The notes below the pieces were generated by a model. The model did no database searches, was not told where the DNA came from, and saw only the letters and a program-made list of their open reading frames with translations. A DNA stretch of 64,000 bases from Cytobacillus praedii (lineage in GTDB: Bacteria; Bacillota; Bacilli; Bacillales; Cytobacillaceae): positions 1 to 64,000 of the forward strand of contig NZ_LMBX01000023.1 of NCBI RefSeq assembly GCF_001439605.1. The letters run 5' to 3'. Below, one piece after another: positions 1 to 9,380 of the stretch; position 1 is the first letter of the stretch, and every line of letters starts with the position of its first letter. The position numbers and the translations under genes are program-made.

Positions 1-79
1 ATCGTCGCTGAAAACAGTGTTGCCAAGAGTGAATAAAATGACTCTTTCTTTTTACACAATTATATGGACTTTATCTCTT

Positions 80-575
80 CATCCCCCGATGAACGACCGT
101 TTCCTCATTTTCTGGGCTTATTTGGGCTTTCATTCCCCCGATGAACGACCGTTTTCTCATTTTTCGAGCATATCGGGGTCTTCATCTCCCTTATGAACGA
201 CCGTTTCCTCATTTTCAGAGCTTGTCAGGGTCTTCATCCCCCTGATGAACGACCGTTTCCTCATTTTCTGGGCTTGTTGAGGCCTTCATTTCACCTATGA
301 ACGACCGTTCTTCTTATCTTCTGAGCTTGTTGGGGTCTTCATTCCCCCGATGAACGACCGTTTTCTTATTTTCTGAGCTTGTTGGGGTCTTCATAACGCC
401 GATGAACGACCGTTTTCTCATTTTCTGAGCTTATCAGGGCCTTCATAACCCCGATGAGTGACCGTTTCCTCATTTTCTGGGCTTGTTGGGGCCTTATAAC
501 CCGGATGAACGACCATTTCCCCATTTTCTGAGCTTATCGGGTCCTTCATAACACCGATGAAGGACCCTTTTCTTT
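80..575. repeat. 52-bp tandem repeat array, about ten copies
   Basis: The core GAACGACCGT or a close variant recurs at 91, 143, 195, 247, 299, 352, 404, 456, 507 and 559, a steady 51-53 bp period. Each unit also holds TTCAT, seven variable bases and ATGAA, so each can form a small palindrome. Units are diverged at the right end (positions 456-570). No convincing gene overlaps it. The array ends about 110 bp before the PhoP boxes of the phosphatase gene. Function unknown. Confidence 0.9.
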
Positions 576-686
576 GTATCTAAGTATGTTTCCATCGAAT
601 TTTTATTAGATAACTGTTCCACTGTTACCAAACTAAAACGCTTGCATTTCTTAATAAAGGAATACCAAATCAATAGTTTCTTAAGA

Positions 687-762
687 TTCACCCTTCCCAC
701 AACTAATCTTTACAATACTCATACCTTCCCTTCACTTCTCCTTAATATTTCAAATATATACT
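687..762 (+). promoter_or_regulatory. PhoP (Pho box) promoter of the alkaline phosphatase gene
   Basis: Six hexamers start exactly every 11 bp at 687, 698, 709, 720, 731 and 742: TTCACC, CACAAC, TTTACA, CATACC, TTCACT, TTAATA. They resemble the Bacillus PhoP direct-repeat consensus TT(A/C/T)ACA with 5-bp spacers. A -10 box TATACT lies at 757-762, nine bases after the last hexamer, and there is no good -35 box, as expected of a PhoP-activated promoter. The phn promoter at 37907-37949 has the same spacing. Confidence 0.75.
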
Positions 763-793
763 AATCTCGTAATCAAAATCGGGAGGGGAAAAA

Positions 794-2179
794 ATGTCTA
801 TTAAAAAATTCACTAGAAAACTAGTACCTTTTGCAGTTGTATCTTCTGTTGCACTTGCAGGCTTAAATTTTTCTGGTTCATATTCTACCGTCGAAGCTAA
901 GGAAAATAACCAAAGCAACGGGAAAGCCAAAAATGTTATTTTCCTAATTGGAGATGGAATGGGCGTATCCTATACTTCTGCTTACCGCTCCTTAATAAAT
1001 GATCCTAAAACAAAATTTGCTGAGGAAACAGCATTTGACCCTTATCTAGTCGGCCAGCAAATGACTTATCCGGAGGATCCAGCTCAAAACATTACAGATT
1101 CCGCTTCGGCTGCAACCGCTATGGCAGCTGGAATTAAAACATATAATAATGGGATTGCAGTGGATAATGATGGAACAGAAGTGAAAACAGTTTTAGAGGC
1201 AGCGAAAGAAAAAGGAAAAGCAACAGGACTTGTTGCAACTTCAGAAATCACCCATGCTACCCCTGCATCATTCGGTTCACATGATGTCAGCCGTAAAAAT
1301 ATGAATGCTATTGCTGATGATTATTATGACGAGCTTATTAACGGGAAACATAAAATTGACGTTCTTTTAGGAGGAGGGACAGATCTTTTTGTGCGAAAAG
1401 ATCGCAATCTTGTAAAAGAATTTCAAAAGGATGACTTTCGCTATGTAACGAATCGCGATGAATTATTGAAGTCCAAGGACGAACAGGTTATTGGTTTATT
1501 CGCCCCTGCAGGCATGCCAAAGATGATTGACCGTGATAAAGATGTACCCTCATTAGAGGAAATGACAAAATCAGCGATCGACCGATTAAAGCAAGATAAA
1601 GATGGATTTTTCCTTATGATTGAAGGAAGCCAAATTGATTGGGCTGGCCATGACAATGATATCGTAGGTGCGATGAGCGAAATGGAGGACTTCGAAAAAG
1701 CATTCCAGGCTGCTATTGAATTTGCCAAAAAGGACAAAAATACACTAGTTGTTGCAACGGCTGATCATTCAACTGGCGGATTTTCAATTGGGGCAGATGG
1801 AATCTATAACTGGTTCCCTGAGCCAATTAAAGCAGCAAAACGTACACCTGATTATATGGCAGAACTGATTGCCAAAGGTGCGAATGTTGAGGAAACATTA
1901 AATAAGTATATCGATTTAAAATTAAAAGCTGAAGAAATTCAATCTGTTAAAGATGCTGCTAAAAAGAATGATTTCACGGAAATCGATAATGCAATTGAAA
2001 ACATCTTTAATAAGCGTTCCTATACTGGTTGGACAACTGGCGGACATACAGGTGAAGATGTACCCGTTTATGCATTTGGACCAGCAAGTAATAAGTTTGC
2101 AGGTCAGCTAGACAATACGGATCATGCAAAAATTATCTTTGATTTACTTCAAGCAAAAGTTGAAATAAATGATAAATAA
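794..2179 (+). CDS. phoA: Secreted alkaline phosphatase
   Basis: The 461-residue product is a PhoA/PhoB-type alkaline phosphatase that releases phosphate from phosphomonoesters outside the cell. Residues 1-35 look like a signal peptide with an Ala-rich cleavage site after VEA. Metal and catalytic motifs are present: IGDGMG near residue 52, the nucleophile Ser103 in TDSAS, a TADHSTGG motif and GGHTGED near the C terminus. Length matches the Bacillus enzymes. The ATG follows a GGGAGGGG ribosome binding site. A Pho-box promoter lies directly upstream, so induction on phosphate starvation is inferred. A hairpin at 2195-2225 separates it from the downstream lipoprotein gene. Which Bacillus paralogue (phoA or phoB) it matches cannot be decided here. 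Confidence 0.95.
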   Translation: MSIKKFTRKLVPFAVVSSVALAGLNFSGSYSTVEAKENNQSNGKAKNVIFLIGDGMGVSYTSAYRSLINDPKTKFAEETAFDPYLVGQQMTYPEDPAQNITDSASAATAMAAGIKTYNNGIAVDNDGTEVKTVLEAAKEKGKATGLVATSEITHATPASFGSHDVSRKNMNAIADDYYDELINGKHKIDVLLGGGTDLFVRKDRNLVKEFQKDDFRYVTNRDELLKSKDEQVIGLFAPAGMPKMIDRDKDVPSLEEMTKSAIDRLKQDKDGFFLMIEGSQIDWAGHDNDIVGAMSEMEDFEKAFQAAIEFAKKDKNTLVVATADHSTGGFSIGADGIYNWFPEPIKAAKRTPDYMAELIAKGANVEETLNKYIDLKLKAEEIQSVKDAAKKNDFTEIDNAIENIFNKRSYTGWTTGGHTGEDVPVYAFGPASNKFAGQLDNTDHAKIIFDLLQAKVEINDK

Positions 2180-2194
2180 GTTTGGTCAGAACAA

Positions 2195-2231
2195 GTTCCC
2201 GTTGAATGCTTATACCAACGGGAACTCTTTG
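2195..2231 (+). terminator. Hairpin after alkaline phosphatase gene
   Basis: Ten-bp stem GTTCCCGTTG / CAACGGGAAC with an 11-base loop, followed by TCTTTGT. The T-run is poor, so it may be a partial terminator that lowers expression of the lipoprotein gene starting at 2255. Confidence 0.7.
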
Positions 2232-2254
2232 TAAAAATGGAAGGAGGTACTGCC

Positions 2255-2890
2255 ATGAAACAAATCATATATCTGTCTCTACTATTAATGACATTAACCG
2301 GCTGTTCCATTAACGATGAAAAGTCTGTTGCAGCAAAAACGAGTGCAAACAATACAATTCCAAGTTACTATTCTGATTACGTTCTTAACCCACAAGTATC
2401 AGATGACAGGCTGCTTCAAGAGGTCGGGCAATTTTCCCGCGATAATCGCGGCGAGCTGAAGGTTAAGGCAGCAGAGCATGACAGTCGTACATTTAAAATC
2501 GGTTCAATTGAATTAGCAATCAAAGAGGCAAAGATTCTCCACTTTAAACCTGATTATAGCTTAATTGATTTCTATCATTCCTATACACATGATCAAGAAT
2601 TTGACTTTGTAAAGTTCTTTGTAGAAATAAAAAACACATCTAATCAGCCGCTTAAATTTGCACCAATTGCCATAGTAAATACAAGCCCTGGCGAAAAGGT
2701 AACATTTGAAGATGATATTTACTTAGAAGATCTAAATGGGGAAATTGCGCCAAACGGAATGAAGAAGGGCAATCTTGGCTTCATTATTGAAGAATCAACT
2801 GTTAATTCCATTGAGATAATGACAAGTGATGTTTTCAGCGAAAAGGATGAAAAGATTAATGACGGTGAAACTATACGAGTTGAATTTTAA
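2255..2890 (+). CDS. Putative lipoprotein with Ig-like (DUF4352-type) domain
   Basis: The 211-residue product begins with a short basic and hydrophobic signal and a lipobox ending LTGC near residue 17, so it should be a membrane-anchored lipoprotein on the outer face. The remainder (about residues 70-211) is beta-rich, with an EIKNTSNQPLKF stretch like the telokin/Ig-like domains of secreted Bacillus lipoproteins; the exact family is not certain. ATG 2255 was preferred to the in-frame ATG at 2237 because AGGAGGT lies six bases before it and the lipobox distance is then normal. It is 75 bp behind the phosphatase and may be co-transcribed by read-through. Confidence 0.75.
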   Translation: MKQIIYLSLLLMTLTGCSINDEKSVAAKTSANNTIPSYYSDYVLNPQVSDDRLLQEVGQFSRDNRGELKVKAAEHDSRTFKIGSIELAIKEAKILHFKPDYSLIDFYHSYTHDQEFDFVKFFVEIKNTSNQPLKFAPIAIVNTSPGEKVTFEDDIYLEDLNGEIAPNGMKKGNLGFIIEESTVNSIEIMTSDVFSEKDEKINDGETIRVEF

Positions 2891-2900
2891 CTTACAAATA

Positions 2901-2945
2901 AACGTCCCTATTCCTCTTTTTATATAAGAATAGGGACGTTTTGTT
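2901..2945. terminator. Bidirectional terminator
   Basis: Inverted repeat ACGTCCCTATTC / GAATAGGGACGT followed by TTTTG on the plus strand; it separates the lipoprotein gene from the convergent nagB. Confidence 0.9.
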
Positions 2946-2977
2946 ATTTCTTTATTCTATTCCAGATAATATACTTC

Positions 2978-3706
2978 CTAGTTTAAGCCAGTTAGCGCTG
3001 CTTCATCAGCAATAATAGTCACATGTGAATGCTTGTTTAATATCGAAGCAGGAAAATCTTCACTTACCTCTCCATGCAGTAACCTTTTTATCGCCTCTCT
3101 TTTCCCTTCTCCTGATGCAAGCAGCACTATTTCTTTACTTTCCATAATTGTCGCAATTCCCATCGTAATGGCAAGTGCAGGTACATCCTCAAGCCGTTCA
3201 AAAAAGCGAGCATTGGCTTGCCGTGTCGAATCAGCCAGTTCAATAATTCGGGTTCTTGATTGAAATGACGAGCCTGGTTCATTAAAGCCAATATGACCAT
3301 TCCCGCCTATGCCAAGTAACTGAAGATCAATTCCTCCGTGCTCTTTTATTAATAATTCATATGTATCACATTCTTTCAAAGTATCCTTCCCATCGCCACG
3401 AGGAACATGGGTTTTTGATTTATCGATATCAAGATAATTAAATAAATGAGTATCCATAAAGAATCGATAACTATTTTCATTATCGCCGTCAAGTCCAATG
3501 TACTCATCTAAATTGAAGGTAGTTATCCCTTTGTAAGAAGTCTGATTCTCCTTGTAATCGTTTATCATATTTTGGTACATTCCTTCAGATGTCCCTCCAG
3601 TTGCAAGGCCAAGTACCATATTCGGTGTTTTTCGGACCTTTTCAATTAAATAGGAAGCAGCGTGTTTGCTTAATTCTTCGTAATCTTTCACTTTAATGAT
3701 TTTCAT
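2978..3706 (-). CDS. nagB: Glucosamine-6-phosphate deaminase
   Basis: NagB converts glucosamine-6-phosphate into fructose-6-phosphate and ammonia, the last step of amino-sugar catabolism in the cytoplasm. The 242-residue protein starts with the family-typical MKIIKVKDYEELS and contains LDEYIGLDGDNENSYRFF and LLGIGGNGHIGFNEP, the substrate-loop and catalytic signatures. An upstream ATG would add ten residues, but the start at 3706 is preceded by AAGGAAGG and matches family N termini. It overlaps the end of nagA by 14 bp, so the two are translated from one message. Confidence 0.95.
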   Translation of the reverse strand: MKIIKVKDYEELSKHAASYLIEKVRKTPNMVLGLATGGTSEGMYQNMINDYKENQTSYKGITTFNLDEYIGLDGDNENSYRFFMDTHLFNYLDIDKSKTHVPRGDGKDTLKECDTYELLIKEHGGIDLQLLGIGGNGHIGFNEPGSSFQSRTRIIELADSTRQANARFFERLEDVPALAITMGIATIMESKEIVLLASGEGKREAIKRLLHGEVSEDFPASILNKHSHVTIIADEAALTGLN

Positions 3707-4907
3707 TCGTATGTAATCCTTCCTTATCATAGGCAATTAAACCCTTGCACAATGTCATCTTCACTTCGTAATTTTTATCCAAAATGACTAAATCTGCATC
3801 CTTTCCAACAGCAATACTGCCTTTTCTATCATAAATATTTAGTTGCTTGGCTGGATTTGCCGATCCCATTTGAATAACATCTGAAAGTGTGCACCCTGTA
3901 TAAGAAATCATATTTTTCAATGCTCCACTCATTTTCAAAATACTGCCTGCTAACGTCCCATCACTTAAAACTGCCTTCCCATTTTGAACAGTTACATCTT
4001 GTCCACCTAAATCATACGTGCCGTTTTTCAAGCATTTTGCTCTCATTGAGTCAGTAATTAAAATCAGCCGATCATGACCAATTATTTTATATGCCAATTT
4101 TATTATTTCAGGTTTACTATGTATGCCATCTGCTATAAGCTCTGCTTTTAATTCATCCTGAAGAAAAACAGCTCCTACTACGCCCGGCTCTCGATGATGA
4201 AGGCCACTCATTTGATTGAACAGATGGGTAGCATGCGTGACTCCAGCATTAATCGCCTCCATTGTTTCTTCATAAGTCGAAAGTGAATGACCAATCGAGG
4301 CGATTACCTCTGTATCTCTTAAATAATGAATAAGTTCAAGACAGCCATCGACTTCAGGAGCAAGTGTAACAAGCTTTATGTTCCCCTTGGATAGCTCCTG
4401 CCATTTTTTGAATAAATCTACATTTGGCTTGATAATATATTGAATCGGCTGCGCCCCTGCCATCTTTTTATTTACAAATGGACCCTCTAGATGAATACCC
4501 AAAATTTCTGCCTTATTAGCAAATAACTCGGTATCCATGTATTCCGCCACATTGATTAGTGCATGTTGAATGGCTTCCTCTGATTGCGTCATCGTTGTTG
4601 CAAGGAAGCTTGTTGTTCCTTCTTTTGGAAGTGCAGCTGCCATTCTATCTAGAGCTTCTTTTGTACCATCCATAACATCCGAACCGTCTACACCATGGAT
4701 ATGAACATCAATTAGACCTGGAATAACAGTATAAGGATCAAGCATCGCAATTTCATGATAGTCTTCTATCTCAGTCAATTCCGACATGCAGCCTATTTCT
4801 GTGATCTTCCCAGTATCTATTTTAATAAATCCATTATTGATGACTCCTGCTTCTGTATAAATCTCAATATTTTTCAGAATAAGTCTATTCCGTTCATGGC
4901 TGTCCAT
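3693..4907 (-). CDS. nagA: N-acetylglucosamine-6-phosphate deacetylase
   Basis: NagA removes acetate from GlcNAc-6-phosphate, feeding NagB, which overlaps its 3' end. The 404-residue amidohydrolase has the metal-binding DVHIHGVDG motif (about residue 67), a HLEGPFVN motif, the GHS and ATHLFNQM histidines and a late TDSMRA segment with the catalytic Asp. The length is typical. The gene lies 66 bp after cutC and is probably in the same transcript. GlcNAc-6-phosphate is the product expected of the EIICB permease encoded upstream. Confidence 0.95.
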   Translation of the reverse strand: MDSHERNRLILKNIEIYTEAGVINNGFIKIDTGKITEIGCMSELTEIEDYHEIAMLDPYTVIPGLIDVHIHGVDGSDVMDGTKEALDRMAAALPKEGTTSFLATTMTQSEEAIQHALINVAEYMDTELFANKAEILGIHLEGPFVNKKMAGAQPIQYIIKPNVDLFKKWQELSKGNIKLVTLAPEVDGCLELIHYLRDTEVIASIGHSLSTYEETMEAINAGVTHATHLFNQMSGLHHREPGVVGAVFLQDELKAELIADGIHSKPEIIKLAYKIIGHDRLILITDSMRAKCLKNGTYDLGGQDVTVQNGKAVLSDGTLAGSILKMSGALKNMISYTGCTLSDVIQMGSANPAKQLNIYDRKGSIAVGKDADLVILDKNYEVKMTLCKGLIAYDKEGLHTNENH

Positions 4908-4973
4908 ATTTTCTCATCCTTACTATAAGTAATGAACACAGAATGTTTTTCTTAATTAAATGGTCTGTGATAC

Positions 4974-5606
4974 TTATCCAACAATTCTTGTTCCGTGCAC
5001 TTCATTTATCTTTAAGTTACTTTTAATATAATCCAGGTTTTGGTTCGTTATTCCCCCGCCAGGCATGATCGTTATTCTATCTGAGGCATAGTCCAAATAC
5101 TCTTTTAACCGATTAAAGTTATTATTGATTGGTGTAGAGCTTGGTCCTCCATGAGTTAAGATTCGATTTACCCCTTGGCTTGCTAACCAGTCAATCGCTT
5201 TCAATTGGTAGTTGGTGTTAATTTGATCAAAAGCCATGTGAAAGGCTACTTCCAACCCCTTCGAACAGTCTAATAGTGTGGATATTGCAAGCTCATCAAT
5301 CCAGTCTGTGTCAGTCAAACATCCGAACACGACACCATCGACACCTAGTCCTTTTAAATGATCAATATCATTTTGCATAATCGCGATTTCTTCTGAAGAG
5401 TATATAAAGTCTCCGCCTCTCGGTCTAATCATCGCCATAACCTTAACATGATTGCTTTTGCAGTATTGAATAGTTCTGACAGCTACTCCATGACTGACAG
5501 TAGTACCCCCAACTGAAAGGTTGTCACAGAGTTCAATTCGATGGGCCCCCCTTTTTATTACTTCAGGAACATTATTAAAGTTCTCCACACAGGCTTCTAG
5601 AATCAT
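4974..5606 (-). CDS. cutC: CutC family protein
   Basis: A 210-residue CutC-family TIM-barrel-like protein, recognised from MILEACVENF near the start, AHRIELCDNLSVGG, MIRPRGGDF, DGVVFGCLTD and ILTHGG. CutC was first linked to copper handling in E. coli, but its biochemical role is unsettled. The gene is placed between ptsI and nagA in an amino-sugar locus, which argues for a role in sugar metabolism here rather than copper. ATG 5606 follows GAGGTGATT. It has a hairpin upstream (5676-5714), so it may be transcribed partly by read-through. Confidence 0.85.
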   Translation of the reverse strand: MILEACVENFNNVPEVIKRGAHRIELCDNLSVGGTTVSHGVAVRTIQYCKSNHVKVMAMIRPRGGDFIYSSEEIAIMQNDIDHLKGLGVDGVVFGCLTDTDWIDELAISTLLDCSKGLEVAFHMAFDQINTNYQLKAIDWLASQGVNRILTHGGPSSTPINNNFNRLKEYLDYASDRITIMPGGGITNQNLDYIKSNLKINEVHGTRIVG

Positions 5607-5675
5607 TATTAATCACCTCATATTCTTAAGACGAGCACATTTAGTATTATCAAACGAACAATTCTCCTTTATTAA

Positions 5676-5714
5676 AGAAGCTACCGTGATGGATCATCAA
5701 CCACGATAGCCTCT
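5676..5714 (-). terminator. Hairpin between ptsI and cutC
   Basis: On the minus strand, GAGGCTATCGTGG pairs imperfectly with CATCACGGTAGCTTC around a 10-base loop, followed by TTT. It likely reduces transcription from ptsI into cutC-nagA-nagB. Confidence 0.6.
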
Positions 5715-5764
5715 CTTAAGATGGGAAAATTTCGAACTATTTATAAAAAGCACTATCTAGTCTT

Positions 5765-7474
5765 TTAATTAAGAACCTCTTTTACATATTGCTCTACTTC
5801 TGAAGAAGTTTTTAACAGTAATATCTGTTTCACTTGTTCAGCTAGTTTTTCCTTTGATAGTTTGGATAGTAAGCCTCGTGTTTTTAAAATTGATGAACTG
5901 CTCATTGAAAATTCATCTAATCCTAGTCCTAATAGAATGGGAACAGCTATTTCATCCCCAGCCATTTCTCCGCACATTCCTACCCATTTGCCATTATTAT
6001 GGGCAGCATCGATGACCATTTTTATCAGTCTTAACACCGCAGGATGATATGGTTGATACAAATAAGAAACTCTTTCATTCATTCGGTCTGCTGCTAATGT
6101 ATATTGAATTAAATCATTCGTCCCAATAGATAGGAAATCTGCTTCTTGCGCAAATAAATCAGCAATCACTGCTGCTGATGGGATTTCAACCATCATCCCT
6201 ATTTCAATTTGTTCAGAAACTGCTATCTCTTCATCCGCTAGCTTGTGCTTTTCTTCCAGCAATAAAGCCTTTGCTGCTCTAAATTCATCTAAAGTTGCAA
6301 TCATCGGAAACATAATTTTTAAGTTTCCATACACACTTGCTCGTAAAAGTGCACGCAATTGAGTGCGGAAAATTTCTGTTTGTTCTAAACATAATCGAAT
6401 AGCGCGATAGCCTAGAAAAGGATTCATTTCAGCAGGAAGCTTTAAATATGGAAGCTCCTTGTCACCGCCAATATCTAATGTACGAACAACTGTTGGTCTT
6501 CCCGCCATCTTTGTTAATACTGTTTTATAGGCATTAAATTGCTCCTCTTCTGACGGTAATTCATCGCGATCCATATACAAAAACTCAGTACGGAACAGCC
6601 CAATACCCTCTCCGCCATTTTTCAAAACAGCATCGACATCTTCTGGTTTCCCAATATTACCAGCAATTTCAACAGAATGACCATCAGCACTCATACTTGG
6701 AAGTTCTATGTATTTTTTTAGTAACTCATTTTCTTCTCTTTGCTTTCTTTCTAATAAACGATAAGATTCGTGTATTTCTTCTGTTGGATGTACGACCACT
6801 TTTCCATTCAATCCATCAATTATCATTGGAGAACCATGACTTATGGTCTTCGTTGCTGTCTTTGTACCAACAATTGCAGGAATTTCCATTGCTCTTGCAA
6901 GAATGGCTGAGTGTGAGGTTTTCCCACCAATATCAGTAACAAAACCCTTCACATATTGTTTATCTAACTGCGCGGTAATAGAGGGAGTTAAATCCTCAGC
7001 AACAATAATGACTTCCGAAGATATACGGCTATAATCTGGTAACTCTATTTGTAATAAATGTGCTAATAACCGCTTGGACACATCTCGAATATCAGCAGCC
7101 CGCTCCTTCATATACTCATTTTCCATCGATTCAAACAATTGGGCATACATGCTAGCTATCTCATCAAGCGCAAATTCCGCGTTAACCTTTTCATTTATTT
7201 TTGCTTCCAGCGCTGAAATAATTTCTGGATCCTCAAGTATTAATAAATGAGCAGAAAAAATAGCTGCTCTTTCTTCTCCAAACTTAAGCATGGCAGAATC
7301 ACGAATTTCCTCTAGTTCAAGCTTAGTTCTACTAATTGCTGATTTTAATCGGTCCAATTCAGCTTCTATATTTGTTATTTCATATTTTTCAAAGGACAAC
7401 TCGGGTTCTACTAGACAATATGCATTTGCCAGGGCAATCCCATTTGAGGCAGCTACTCCGTTAATCTCTAACAT
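5765..7474 (-). CDS. ptsI: PTS enzyme I (phosphoenolpyruvate-protein phosphotransferase)
   Basis: Enzyme I autophosphorylates from phosphoenolpyruvate and hands phosphate to HPr. The 569-residue length is standard. The N-terminal HPr-binding/phosphohistidine half has [12 protein letters not shown] with the phospho-accepting His; the C-terminal PEP-binding barrel has [15 protein letters not shown], the LDIGGDK motif and the active-site Cys in GMCGEMAGD. Its start overlaps the end of ptsH by seven bp, the usual ptsHI coupling. It is unusual that this pair sits behind EIIA, an antiterminator and an EIICB and ahead of nag genes. Whether a second ptsHI exists elsewhere in the genome cannot be seen. 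Confidence 0.96.
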   Translation of the reverse strand: MLEINGVAASNGIALANAYCLVEPELSFEKYEITNIEAELDRLKSAISRTKLELEEIRDSAMLKFGEERAAIFSAHLLILEDPEIISALEAKINEKVNAEFALDEIASMYAQLFESMENEYMKERAADIRDVSKRLLAHLLQIELPDYSRISSEVIIVAEDLTPSITAQLDKQYVKGFVTDIGGKTSHSAILARAMEIPAIVGTKTATKTISHGSPMIIDGLNGKVVVHPTEEIHESYRLLERKQREENELLKKYIELPSMSADGHSVEIAGNIGKPEDVDAVLKNGGEGIGLFRTEFLYMDRDELPSEEEQFNAYKTVLTKMAGRPTVVRTLDIGGDKELPYLKLPAEMNPFLGYRAIRLCLEQTEIFRTQLRALLRASVYGNLKIMFPMIATLDEFRAAKALLLEEKHKLADEEIAVSEQIEIGMMVEIPSAAVIADLFAQEADFLSIGTNDLIQYTLAADRMNERVSYLYQPYHPAVLRLIKMVIDAAHNNGKWVGMCGEMAGDEIAVPILLGLGLDEFSMSSSSILKTRGLLSKLSKEKLAEQVKQILLLKTSSEVEQYVKEVLN

Positions 7475-7737
7475 TTTTCGCCAAGCCCTTGCGTTACCAT
7501 GACTTCTTCCACTTTATTAAGTAATTCAGCTTCATCTGGACCTTCTGCAGAAATCGTAACAATTGCTCCAGCTGGTATCCCTTGAGCCATCACGCCCATA
7601 ATAGATTTCAAATTAACCGACTTGTTGTTATAGGTTAATTGAACATCAGCTTTATAAGGTGTTGCCGAGGATACTAATAATGTAGCAGGTCTAGCATGAA
7701 TTCCCTCAGATGCAGTAATTTTAAATGATCTTTCCAT
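7468..7737 (-). CDS. ptsH: Phosphocarrier protein HPr
   Basis: The 89-residue HPr relays phosphate from enzyme I to EIIA. The catalytic His14 lies in GIHARPAT (so it is HPr and not Crh), and the HPr-kinase site Ser45 lies in NLKSIMGVM, so it could also act as a CcpA co-repressor. The start at 7737 (MERSFKI) matches the family; an upstream in-frame ATG at 7752 would add five residues. The sequence after the serine ([10 protein letters not shown]) is slightly different from the commonest HPr sequence. A hairpin at 7787-7833 separates it from the upstream EIICB gene. Confidence 0.95.
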   Translation of the reverse strand: MERSFKITASEGIHARPATLLVSSATPYKADVQLTYNNKSVNLKSIMGVMAQGIPAGAIVTISAEGPDEAELLNKVEEVMVTQGLGEKC

Positions 7738-7786
7738 TGATATAGCCCCCAAATATTTTATCTATCGTGAGGATAACAAAGTCCAT

Positions 7787-7833
7787 ATAAAAACTGTTTA
7801 ATATAGATTTCATCCTAATTAAACAGTTTTTAT
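7787..7833 (-). terminator. Hairpin between EIICB gene and ptsH
   Basis: AAAAACTGTTTAAT and its exact complement ATTAAACAGTTTTT flank a 15-base loop, with a U-rich 3' arm on both strands. It lies in the 127-bp gap between the EIICB stop and ptsH, so ptsHI may have lower or separately controlled expression. Confidence 0.7.
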
Positions 7834-7864
7834 AGGTTATAGACTTTTATCCTTGTATGGTTGT

Positions 7865-9316
7865 TTATCTATTTTTACGGATTTTATTTACTTCGTCAGC
7901 AACAAATTGAACATTTGTACCTACGATGACTTGAATGCTTTCTGATCCTATCACTTTAATCCCATGGACACCTGTGGATTTAATTTTATTTTGGTCCACT
8001 TTGTCCATATTTTTCACCTCTACGCGTAAGCGTGTTGCACAATTATCGACTGAAACGACGTTATCGTCTCCACCTAAGCCATCATATATTTTTGTTGCCA
8101 TTGCACTGAATTTATTCTCCGAAGGATTCTCAATTTCTTCTTTTGTTTCCTCTTCTGTTTCATCTTCTCTGCCTGGAGTTTTCAGATTGAATTTTGTAAT
8201 TAAGAAACGGAATAACACATAGTAAATAACAGCAAATACCAACCCTTGAAGGAGCAGCATTAAAGGCATATTTGCAATTGGAATACGCAAACTTAACAAG
8301 AAATCAAGAAGTCCCGCACTAAATCCAAATCCTGCTGTCCAATGGAATAAAGCAGCAATAAACAATGAAAGTCCTGTTAACAATGCATGGACAACATAAA
8401 GGGCAGGTGCTAGGAACATGAATGAAAATTCAAGAGGCTCTGTTACCCCTGTAAAAAAGGCAGCAAATCCCGCTGCAAGCATTAAAGAAGCAGCCTGTTT
8501 TTTCCTCTTTGTTTTAGCCGTATGGTACATCGCTAATGCCGCAGCTGGTAATCCGAACATCATAATTGGGAAGAATCCAGCCTGATACATGCCCGTAATC
8601 CCTTTTTCACCAGAACTGCTCCAGAAGTTTCCAATATCATTAATTCCAACAGTATCGAACCAAAATACTGCATTTAAAGCATGGTGCAAGCCTGTTGGGA
8701 TTAATAAACGATTAAAGAATCCATAAAGCCCAGCACCTGCAGCACCTAAGCCGCTGATCCCTTCACCAAATGAAACTAATCCGCCGTAAACAATCGGCCA
8801 AATAAAAAATAATAATGCAGAAATGACTAACATTGACACGGAGGACATAATTGGCACGAGACGTTTTCCACTAAAGAAAGCTAAAAAGTCTGGCAGCTTC
8901 ACATGACTAAAACGATTATACATCGCTGCTGCAATCATACCTGACAAAATCCCAATAAACGCATTATTTATTTTTCCAAAAGCCGGATCTACACTCTCAA
9001 CTTCTGAACCTGTTAATAAGGCAACTGTATTCGTTGATAGCATCGTCGTCACAACTAAAAAGGCGACCAAACCGCTTAATCCAGCAGATCCATCCTTTTC
9101 CTTAGCCAATCCTAAGGCTGCACCAACTGCAAATAAAATCGGAATATTATCAAGAATGGCACCGCCTGCTTTTATTAAAAAAGCTGCCAATACATTTCCT
9201 GAACCCCAGCCAGTTGGGTCAATATAATAGCCTATTCCCATCAAGATGGCAGCTGCTGGCAAAACTGCAACTGGAAGCATTAATGAACCGCCAAGCCTTT
9301 GCAGATATTTCTTCAT
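7865..9316 (-). CDS. nagP: PTS EIICB permease, probably N-acetylglucosamine-specific
   Basis: A 483-residue membrane permease of the glucose/GlcNAc PTS family. The N-terminal EIIC domain (about residues 1-370) has ten or so hydrophobic segments, starting MKKYLQRLGGSLMLPVAVLP, and the GLHHALN motif. After a charged linker comes an EIIB domain with the phosphorylated Cys426 in VDNCATRLR. No EIIA domain is fused; the separate EIIA gene is at 10238-10720. Substrate is assigned from the linked nagA and nagB; glucose or glucosamine are alternatives, because EIIC sequence alone does not settle it. Confidence 0.88.
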   Translation of the reverse strand: MKKYLQRLGGSLMLPVAVLPAAAILMGIGYYIDPTGWGSGNVLAAFLIKAGGAILDNIPILFAVGAALGLAKEKDGSAGLSGLVAFLVVTTMLSTNTVALLTGSEVESVDPAFGKINNAFIGILSGMIAAAMYNRFSHVKLPDFLAFFSGKRLVPIMSSVSMLVISALLFFIWPIVYGGLVSFGEGISGLGAAGAGLYGFFNRLLIPTGLHHALNAVFWFDTVGINDIGNFWSSSGEKGITGMYQAGFFPIMMFGLPAAALAMYHTAKTKRKKQAASLMLAAGFAAFFTGVTEPLEFSFMFLAPALYVVHALLTGLSLFIAALFHWTAGFGFSAGLLDFLLSLRIPIANMPLMLLLQGLVFAVIYYVLFRFLITKFNLKTPGREDETEEETKEEIENPSENKFSAMATKIYDGLGGDDNVVSVDNCATRLRVEVKNMDKVDQNKIKSTGVHGIKVIGSESIQVIVGTNVQFVADEVNKIRKNR

Positions 9317-9380
9317 ATAGAATCAACTCCTATTCTTTTTTAGTTTAATGAAAAATATATAATTGCTTTCTATGCTGACT

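Noticed and set aside
80-575. CRISPR array
   Set aside because: The period is 52 bp but most of each unit is conserved, with no unique 30-40 bp spacers and no cas genes nearby.
494-700. 68-codon minus-strand ORF
   Set aside because: It runs across the tandem array and the Pho boxes, has no ribosome binding site and no family resemblance.
2237-2254. Upstream ATG for the lipoprotein gene
   Set aside because: It precedes the strong AGGAGGT site and would put extra residues before the lipoprotein signal.
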